From: Cryoendolithus antarcticus
Taxonomy: Eukaryota; Ascomycota; Dothideomycetes; Cladosporiales; Cladosporiaceae
DNA: 64,000 nt
Assembly (NCBI GenBank): GCA_002077065.1
Contig: NAJO01000030.1
Span: 1-64,000 of the forward strand
Direction: 5' to 3'
In this document: positions 55,805-64,000 of the stretch, one piece after another
How the letters are laid out: the number at the start of each line of letters is the position of its first letter
Numbering within the stretch: position 1 is the first letter of the stretch
Translations under genes and position numbers: made by a program
The notes under the pieces: model-generated
What the model was told of the DNA's origin: nothing
Seen by the model: the letters and a program-made list of their open reading frames with translations, nothing else
Database searches by the model: none

Positions 55805-58702
55805 ATGGACGTCTTCGTGCGCAACGTCCCGGCGAACGTCAGCGTACGGCAACTGAAGGCAGTTTTCGCTGCGCCTCTTGCGGACTGCGGCATACACGAC
55901 TATCACTGCGAACCGTTTCGCAACCATCCACTCGCCAAGATCACTCTCCTGGACTCAGCAGCTGGCGACCGCTTCCTGAGTCAGTACGGTGTCCCACCGC
56001 GGTCCCCTGCCAACGCTCGTCCACGCAGATCGATCAACTGTGGCGGACGCACTCTTCGCTGCGAGCGAAGCAAAGATGATCCCAGTGACTGGAGTCTCAA
56101 GGCGCTTCGACACGAGGCTGCAGAGCGAGCAGCGGAGGCGCTGGCTCGACCAGTGGCCAACAGAGGTGAGCAGCAAAGTCAGAGACGGCGTTTTGAGGTC
56201 ACGGGCGTGCATTGCGGCACATGGGACTACGATGGAATTGATCTTGTCTTCACTTCGGAGGCTGCTCACCGACAAGCAGGCACGATCTACTTCGGATCGC
56301 GAGAAGCAGTCATTTTGTTTGGGCGTGCAGGCAGTGACCAACTGCGCATCGACTTCGATTACTGGGCTTGCGAGAATGTCGTGCTGGGTGGAGATCACAC
56401 TCCAAGTGTCACGTTCACACTCCGGCAATCTCCAAAATTCTATCAAGTTGGTGGTGCTGATATGCTGGCTGCTGGACTCGAATCGTTGATGCTAGGCAGA
56501 GCAGCGGCGAGGCAGCCTACGCCCACGAAGAAGAGACTGCTCGGTTTTCCGAATGATCCCCACACAGTAACAGGCACCTGCAAAGTGTATCGCATCAATG
56601 TCGCCAGCAGTGACGACCTTGGACACATACGACGGCTCGTTCAACGAACCCCGAAGATGCCGACAAATATTGCAAAGCCAACCAGGATGGTCTTCCCTGC
56701 CCAACCCCGCCACGTCATAACGCGAAAGCTGCAGAACGACATCACCGACGTCAAATTGTACGGCGCATTGTCGTTTCACGTGCGCTACCAGCTCGATCGT
56801 CTGGCAAGGAACGGCCGACTCTCTCCATTGGCAGTCATAGCGTTGCTTCCTGCAGTGCAGAGGCTATGTGACTTTAAAAGCAGCCAAAGTGTCGCGTACG
56901 CCATCAGCCGACTGTACTTGAAGCTTCCCTCTGCAGGGCCATTCGTGGAATCTAAGATCTTCTCCGAGACAGGCCTTGTGGACCAACTTGAGGACCTCTG
57001 CAAGACGTCGGACCGCTATCATCACCATTTGAACCCATACGAGCTGGTCAAGCGACATCAGCACATCAAGCTCATACACAAGATGATCATCACCCCTACA
57101 GGTACGTTCCTCCACGGTCCTGAACCAGAGCCTGTCAATCGAGTGCTTCGCAAGTACCCTTCTCACACCGACAACTTCATCCGGTTGATCTTCCAGGATG
57201 AGGATGGAGGCTCGGTCAGATACGATTCGCAAGCCACGCAAGAGCTTGTGTACCATGGTCGTTTCAAGTCCGTCTTAGACGGCTCAATCATCATCGCTGG
57301 TCAGGGCTTCACATTCCTGGGGTTCTCGCACTCTTCACTACGAGCCCAGTCATGCTGGTTCATGTCGCCACTCATTCTCAACAGCGTCATGATGTACCCT
57401 CCGATGGTACTCAAGGAGCTTGGATCGTTCGACTCCATTCGTGTGCCTGCCAAATGTGTAGCTCGAATTGGGCAGAACTTCACCGACACCAATGCTACTA
57501 TTGATGTTGAAGAGGACCAGCTTTTCGGCGTGGAAGACATTACGCGGAACAACTACGAATTCAGCGATGGTGTTGGCACAATCTCATTGGCGCTGCTGCA
57601 GAAGATTTGGCGGGTGTATGGGACTCGACGCACGCTAAAGCCAACAGCACTGCAGATTCGTTGCGCTGGTGCCAAAGGCATGGTGTCATTAGACACTCGA
57701 CTGGCAGGCAATCAACTGTGCCTGCGACCCAGCATGGTCAAGTTTGAGGCGCCCAACTCCCGCAACCTTGAGATCTGCGGTGCAGCCTTTCGCCCACTGC
57801 CCATGGTCCTGAACCGGCAATTCATCAAGATCATGGAGGATCTAAACGTGCCGAACGACAGCTTTATCCAGCTACAGCAGGCAGCAGTCAAGGCATTGCG
57901 GTGCATGACTGCCGATTCTGTGAACACCGAGACGTTCTTGGAGGAGGCCTCCGTTTCGAAGGTCACGCAGATGCCTGATCTGATCGGCAAAATGGGTTGG
58001 ATTGGGATAGACTATCGCACGGACGACTTCCTGTACAGCGTTGTGGAGATGGCGGTCGTTTCAAAGTTGCGAGACGTCAAGTACAGAGGCCGCATTCCAG
58101 TGCCCAAAGGTAAGCGGTGTGCACGAGTCTTTGTCTGAGGCTCATACTAACACATGTTAGGTTTCACTCTATACGGCATAATGGACGAGACTGGCTACCT
58201 GCAGGAAGGTCAGATCTTCGTTGTCACTGAGACTCAGGGATCGAATCCTAGCGCATCTGCTACCACTCTGATGCTCCCGTCAACAAGCGGAGGCAAGCGT
58301 GTGCTCGTGAAAGACAGAGTAGTCATCACACGCTCACCGGCCATGCACCCAGGAGATGTCCAACTCGTCGACGCTGTCGACGTACCACAGGACTCGCCCT
58401 TGCAGTTGCTCCGCAACGTTGTGGTCTTCTCTCAGCACGGCAGGCGAGACTTAGCCAGCCAGCTCGGTGGTGCCGACCTTGACGGCGATCTATACAATGT
58501 CATCTACGATGACTGCCTCATCCCGCCGATCACCTACCAGCCAGCAGAATATCCTCAAGTTGAAGAGCTTCCAATACATTGCCACGGCTGTGTGTTTGCA
58601 GGAGCTGCTTCGGTATCGCATCACTACGTTCGGGATGTACACCTTGCCCAAGCTTGGCTGAGGCAGCTGAGGGGCCGCCAGTTCCCCGTTGCTTTCCACT
58701 GA
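55805..58702 (+). CDS. RNA-dependent RNA polymerase, C-terminally truncated
   Basis: Cellular RdRP of the eukaryotic RNA-silencing family, 948 residues; exons 55805-58109 and 58161-58702 (GTAAGC, branch CTAAC, TTAG). ATG at 55805 in CACCATGG context. The N-terminus (DVFVRNVPANVSVRQLKAVF) is RRM-like. Core motifs: GFSHSSLRAQSCWFM, FSDGVGTISLALLQKIW, RCAGAKGMVSLDT, NQLCLRPSMVKFEAP and the catalytic loop GGADLDGDLYNVIYD (Asp at about 874-878). Relatives continue for several hundred residues after the loop; here only about 70 remain and they do not look like the family, so the C-terminal part is lost. It may be an inactive copy or a shortened polymerase. Confidence 0.85.
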
Positions 58703-58918
58703 CGGCGGAAACAGTGACGTCAACCAAGAGCTCAGGCTCACGCTGCTCCTCGGAGGTCGAAGATGCTCGCGGTGGTGTCGCCGATTCGTTTGTTTCAGGT
58801 GTGGCTTGAGCAGCTGCGTTCTTCGCTATTGTGTGCTCTTTGCTGGGGCACGGTCTGCAAGAGCAACAATCTCCGAAGTCAAGATGTTGATATTGCACGG
58901 CGAATCATCGCAACACTC

Positions 58919-59638
58919 TCACCCGTCCAGCCCAACCCCAGCCTGCTGCTTCAACACCTCCTTCCTCTCTTCCCTCCACTTCTTGTCCCAAGCCTCGACC
59001 TTTCCACCCAACACCTCCACACCCCCCGGCTCCAACATGACCACACCTCTCGCCACGGTGACACCCCTCAATACCATTTTCGCCCCAATCCCCATCCCCA
59101 CATTCACCGCACCCACATCCCTCATCTCAAATCCATAAACTTTCGTCCCCTTCCCATCCTGCAGCAGCAGCTTATGCGGCCCAGCAGAAGCATTCACAGG
59201 TGCAGGCACATTCCCCTCCTCGGGGATCACGCGAATGACTTCATGCCCTCGCCTCGTCTCACCACGTTTCTGAGCTTCGAGGGCTTCGAACTGCGACCAG
59301 CGACTGTGACCGATGTCTTCGATATCGAGGACTTGGACTACAATTGGGCCTGGGAGACGGAGTTCTTTGACTGCTGCATTGGCGATGTTTGCTGGGAGAC
59401 TTGTGGCTGGGATGGTGGCGAGGGTGGTCGTGATGTCTGTTGCTAGGATGCGGAAGAGGGCTGTTTTCTGGAGGGCTTGGAGAGGTGTTGATGTGCGAAT
59501 ACTGGGGAGGAATGAGGCAAGCCAGGCTGGAGTTGGTGGGACGTTCTTTGATGCCAGATGGGTGGCGATTGAGGTTCTGATGTCGTTCATGGCGGTGTTG
59601 TTGGCTGGTATTGCCGCAGCTGGGCGCTGAGTGGTCAT
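58919..59638 (-). CDS. RMI1: RecQ-mediated genome instability protein 1
   Basis: Single exon, 239 residues. Rmi1 forms the Sgs1-Top3-Rmi1 complex that dissolves double Holliday junctions. The N-terminal helical region (PAWLASFLPSI, then LQALQKTALFRILATDI) is followed by the OB-fold block GPIVVQVLDIEDIGHSRWSQ and LQDGKGTKVYGFEMRDVGA. The OB1 end GMGIGAKMVLRGVTVARGVVM matches fungal orthologues. The length is typical. The RdRP gene ends 217 bases away, convergent. Confidence 0.93.
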   Translation of the reverse strand: MTTQRPAAAIPANNTAMNDIRTSIATHLASKNVPPTPAWLASFLPSIRTSTPLQALQKTALFRILATDITTTLATIPATSLPANIANAAVKELRLPGPIVVQVLDIEDIGHSRWSQFEALEAQKRGETRRGHEVIRVIPEEGNVPAPVNASAGPHKLLLQDGKGTKVYGFEMRDVGAVNVGMGIGAKMVLRGVTVARGVVMLEPGGVEVLGGKVEAWDKKWREERKEVLKQQAGVGLDG

Positions 59639-59891
59639 GGTCTAGGCAAGATCGATCATCGTCTTCAACGCCCACCACATCTCAGCCTAACCTCCTTGTC
59701 TACAAATCTCGCACGTGCGTGCCATGGCTGAGTATTCGATATCGCTGTTCGCGAACGAAGTCGTGAAAACAAGGTGAAGGTTAAAGTAGCCGGCCCGCGG
59801 CGGGCGACGCCGCACCACGAAGTGACCAACTTTTGGTTATGGGTCATGGACATTTACGTACGGTTTGTATTGGAACTACCAGTCTCTAGCG

Positions 59892-62456
59892 ATGGACGGC
59901 CGAGTACTAGACTGGATAGATGACAAGATCGCCACAACGTCCGACTTCCAGGAGCTTGACACGCTGCTTGAGAGCGTCAAAACGCAACAAGATCTGCTAA
60001 AGCAGCAAGTCAGTGAACGAGGGGACTGTAAGAATTGGAGAGTCTGTACTGACTGACGCTCAGCTTGCGGACGCGCGCCTAGAACATGAGAATGGAGAAC
60101 ATGAGGCAGAGGAACACGCAATATCACTACGAAAGAAGGCACACGCATTCCAGAAGGAGCAGGCCAACATCGACATACGACTGCTGGTAGTGACACAGTC
60201 CGAGACTAGCGATGAGGCTGCAGAGAAGTTTCAAGAGAGCATGGATAGACTGGGAAAGCTGGAGGTAGCTGCCGGCTATGTGGAACTGCTGGGCGAAGTG
60301 GACAGGCTGAGGTATGATGAGTGCCACTTATTGAGACGGCACAGGATACTGATGACTTCGATAGCTCAGAATGTGTAACACAACTCGGAAAGTCAGATGA
60401 GGCGGCGCTCGAGCCATACAGGAAGCTACAGAAGCTGACATTCGCATTACAACCTCTCCACCAGACAGCCGAGGGCGCTGCGCCACATCTCTTGGATCAT
60501 GTGAATGGCGAAGCACAGAGACTGCGCACGACCATACAACAGCACTTCTCTGATGATCTTGAAAAGACACTGAAGAAGATGCAGTGGCCGAAGGCTACTA
60601 GCATGGTCCCGATGGCTTTGCACAGCGAGTGGGAGAAGAATGTTAACAGGCTTCTCGATCTGCAGCGCCCTGATCTGGAGGCACTCGATGCGAACATGAT
60701 GTCCAAGGCATCACAGGACGAGCCGCCTGTCTTGCTACCGCTCGAGGTCCTCGTACGCCCACTCGAACAACGCTTTGCTTACCACTTCTCTGGCAATCGA
60801 CAGACGAACCGACTTGATAAGCCCGAGTACTTTCTGTCGCACGCTGCAGATCTGATAGCACAATACTCGGACTTTGTCGAGAACGCAGTGCAGCCGCTTC
60901 TCTCTCAGCACTTCCGAGATTCCGATCTCGCCATGATGCCTGCATACATGGACGCTACATGCGCCCTGATAACAGCTATCTTACCGATGCTCCAGCGAAA
61001 GCTTGCGAGTATAGCGCAGCAAGTCACTGCTCAGCCGAACTTGCTCAGTCATCTCGTGCACGAAGTGATGGCATTCGACACAAACATCCAGGAGACACAC
61101 GGGTATGCTCCGGTCTCGCCATCGATGACCTGGCGTGGACTGGCATACTACCTGCTTGACACGCTCGGCTACTCGAAGCAGTGGCTTCACGTTGAGCGTG
61201 AGTTCGCCCTAAGCCGGTACAGAGCCATTATCGACGATCCGAAGGCTGGCGAGCTGGACTACGACTCCGTTGCTGCTGATGCTACGAAACCGACGAAGGC
61301 GGCGATCAGAGTAAACGACCTCCTTGAGACAATCACTGACCGCTATAAGCCACTCGTCAGCTTCAGTCAGAAGCTGAAGTTCCTCATTGACATCCAGATC
61401 GCTATCTTCGACCAATTCCACGTTAGACTGCACTCCAGTCTTGAGGCGTACCTGACCATGACTTCGACACTTGCACGTACAGTTCACGGCGTAAGTCGTG
61501 AAGAGCAGAGCGAGCTGCAAGGCATCAAGGGTCTGGACAGGCTGTGCCGCGTTTTCGGCTCAGCAGAGTATCTCGAGCGAGCTATGCGGGACTGGAGTGA
61601 CGATGTCTTCTTTCTTGAGCTTTGGCAAGAACTGCAGGATCGAGCCAACAACCGTGATAGCTTCTCGAGCAAGCTTGGCAGCCTGCAAGAGCTTCAGCGG
61701 CAGACATCCGGCGCTGTAGGTAACGATGACGGTGGTGTGCAAGGTGCGCTGTTTGACGAGACAGCCGAAGCGTACCGTCGCCTGCGAGTCCGCAGTGAAA
61801 GCATCATCGTCGAGACGTTTGCCTACAACGTTCGCGAAGCGCTTCGACCCTACACCCGCATCACTAGCTGGGCATCCCTGTCGTCAAGCACGGCCGGCGG
61901 TGCTGTATCAGCCGAGCTTGATCCACTCCTCCGCGTACTTGCCGATTACTTCGGCTTCCTCTCACGAGCACTGGGCAAAGTGCCAATGCGACGAGTGACG
62001 CGACAGCTCTGCCTCGGTATTCAGACATCGATCTGGGACAGCGTCCTGCTCCGTCAGACTTTCTCGACCGCAGGCGCCACGCAGCTCACGGCTGATGTCA
62101 AAGCTATCATCTCCGCCATCGATCAGTACAGCGATCACAGTCTGGCTCAGCGCGTCATGGTGCGGCTGATGGATGGTGTACGACTACTGAGTCTCCCTAT
62201 CAGAGGTGAGATCCCAATCGCGCAGGACGGCGCGGATGACGAGGCTGCTGCTTGGGACGAGGCGGATGACGATGATGACGTTAAGGAGGATGAGGCACCG
62301 AAGCAGATGGGATTATTCGAAGCTGAGAGACTGATATTCATGGACAACGAGAGTGCGCGACATGCACTCGAGAGACTCGGTCTGGAGAATCTGAGTGAAG
62401 CAGATGCGAGGAGCGTGCTAGAGAGACGGGTCGAGCTTGCGAGCTCGCTGTACTAG
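59892..62456 (+). CDS. COG3: Conserved oligomeric Golgi complex subunit 3
   Basis: Subunit of the COG tether for intra-Golgi retrograde traffic, 818 residues. Exons 59892-60008, 60064-60311 and 60365-62456. The first coiled coil (FQELDTLLESVKTQQDLLKQQ) splices to RLEHENGEHEAEEHAI and LLVVTQSETSDEAAEKFQES, then AAGYVELLGEVDRL, a Sec34 hallmark. The C-terminal helical bundle is full length, with an acidic insert (DDEAAAWDEADDDDDVKEDE) before MGLFEAERLIFMDNESARHA. The N-terminus is shorter than in many fungi; an ATG at 59846 in another frame could belong to an extra exon. Confidence 0.94.
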
Positions 62457-62520
62457 GCAACCCGACTACACTTCTATCAATCTCAATACACGACGCTGGA
62501 CGCTCACAGACAGAACCATA

Positions 62521-64000
62521 CTACTCTCCCTCAAAGCTCTTCACCCGACTCCACCAGTACGCCCGATCATTCCTCAGCCCAAACTCAGCCCAATCATCCG
62601 TCAGCCGGTTCCAGCTCCAGAAGCCCTTCCACACGAGCTTGTTGTTCCTCGCGCTTTTACCGGCGTGAGTAAGCCCAAGCTGCATCCGGTATGTGTACTT
62701 CGGCGTCACGCCTTGCGTCTCGATGTGGATGTCGCCTTCGACTTCTGCCTCCCCAGTGGAAGGGTCGGTCATCGAGGAAAGCGGGCCAGACAGTCGCCAT
62801 CGCCCGCGGAGAGCATCGCGCATCACTGCTGATGGTAATGCGGAAGTCGCGGAGTGATGCGTATGCATGTTCTCCTTGGTCAGATGGTGCACCACATCCG
62901 CCGGCTCTACTGTCGTCAAGAGCGAGATCGCCGTGCCATCCCGGAAGAAGCGAAGGTAGCGAAAGTACGTCACGACGTGCACAGGCGTGCTGCCCCAGGA
63001 GAGGCTATTTGCACTGTTTGCACCGGCACGAGTATAGTTCACTGTGCTTATGTAGCAGCCGTTGAAGCGGAGGCGGGGTCGAGAACGCAGGAGTTGGCGA
63101 TAGGAGTGGTTATAGGTTGTGTGGAGGAGCTGTGATGTGTGGTGGTGAATGAGTGAGGCAGGTGATTCCGGCGTCTCCTCGTCCACTTCAAGTTCGTCTT
63201 CGAAGTCTAGGTAGCGGGCTATGGAGTCGTTGGCTTGGATCGAGAAGCCCTCCACATCACAGGCAAAGTCGTAGTGCATTGCTTCGAAGCCGATCTCCGA
63301 GCCGAGAGCTACACGCTTCCAGATGCTCTCCTCTGTTAGTACAAGGTACGCGAGTCGCTTACACACTTGCGCTGTGCGTGCGAAGGACGCGAGATCTTTG
63401 ACTGCAAGCTCGCCGAGCACTTGCGTCAGAATCTCCTCCGGCAGCTCTGCAAGCGGGCTGGGCTCCTGGGGTGAAGCGTCGGTTGCTGGCGGTGCTGGCC
63501 CAATCGCAAGAGTGGCGAACGAGTCGACAAGCTGCTTCAGTGACTGTGGCAGCGCGGCACTACCATGTAGGGAGTGGTGGGCGGTACCGGGCACTGTGAC
63601 AGCCGCATTGGATGATTTTGGGTTGGAAGGTTTGGGCTTGGAAGAGGTTGGCTGAGGGAAGTGCTTCTTGCTGTACGTATCTTGCACTTTGGCATCGATC
63701 TGCGACCTATCTTAGTTGATCGCTCGACTGGCATGACAAAGAACGAGACCCACTCTGAATGCTTGGCGGTAGTGCTTAAGGCTGTCTCCTAGCATGCCAG
63801 ATGACTCGCGCTCAACTGCTCGTTCGAAATGCTCGAGCGCTGAAGAAGGCTCGGCCGGATTGGCATCTCTGTCATGGTTCTGACCTTCTGTGCCAAGCTT
63901 CAGACGATCCTCTTTGTCTGGGAGGTCGTGGTACGCTACCGGGGCGAAGTCAACCTCGTGAGTCTCATCTCTCCGCCGAGCATTAGAAGGGACTGGTACT
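62521..64000 (-). CDS. HRT3: F-box protein, Hrt3/Pof7-like (5' end outside window)
   Basis: Substrate receptor of an SCF ubiquitin ligase. Exon 2 (63699-62521, 392 residues) carries the F-box LPEEILTQVLGELAVKDLASF...TEESIWKRV and the conserved C-terminal domain of the FBXO9/Hrt3 group (LRFNGCYISTVNYTRAG, VVTYFRYLRFFRDGT, KLVWKGFWSWNRLTDDWAEF). Exon 1 (to 63754, GTGGGT donor, TCGCAG acceptor) encodes the TPR-like lead-in ALEHFERAVERESSGMLGD, SLKHYRQAFR. The frame is open to the window edge, so the true start lies beyond 64000 or in another exon. Confidence 0.9.

Noticed and set aside
1..64000. CRISPR arrays, prophage, bacterial operons, intact transposons
   Set aside because: None seen; the window is eukaryotic with spliced genes, and the only mobile-element-like DNA is the RIP block, which cannot be classified by eye.

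Overview
This window is one chromosome end of a filamentous ascomycete (Pezizomycotina). Intron style and gene content suggest a Dothideomycete, but that placement is an inference. Seventeen CCCTAA units start at base 1. A 1.2-kb block follows that is almost free of CpA and TpG and rich in TpA, the footprint of repeat-induced point mutation (RIP). From about 1375 the base composition is ordinary. Genes have short introns of about 38-75 nt with GTRNGY-like donors and CTRAY-like branch sites, and I used these to build exon models by hand.

Layout. 2.5-17.3 kb is a nutrition and transport block: an NAD-dependent epimerase, an arylsulfatase, two MFS transporters, a DUF2235 hydrolase and a WSC-GH3 beta-xylosidase-like enzyme. 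17.6-35.2 kb is mostly conserved housekeeping: a proline-rich protein, an odd coiled-coil gene, DAL3, ECO1, UTP6, an intron-containing tRNA-Cys, a HET-domain gene, a CaMK, CCT7 and SRO7. 35.3-54.3 kb is the striking part: six minus-strand copies of one multi-exon gene for an N-terminally membrane-anchored astacin-like metzincin (HExxHxxGxxHEHQRP plus a Met-turn). Three copies are intact, one is truncated by a nonsense codon, one is a multi-lesion pseudogene and one is a relic. Between copies 3 and 4 sits a four-gene block: an SDR, a cupin, a DUF3112 membrane protein and a Zn2Cys6 regulator whose first CxxC is carried partly by an 11-nt microexon. 54.4-64 kb returns to housekeeping (VPS51, RMI1, COG3, an Hrt3-like F-box protein) plus an RNA-dependent RNA polymerase that stops soon after its DLDGD catalytic loop.

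How the parts relate. Secreted or surface hydrolases (sulfatase, GH3, metzincins) and transporters fit extracellular feeding or host and competitor interaction. HET and RdRP are self/non-self and genome-defence functions, and the RIP block shows that genome defence has acted on this end. Vesicle-traffic genes (SRO7, VPS51, COG3) and nuclear genes (ECO1, RMI1, UTP6) are ordinary core genes lying close to a telomere.
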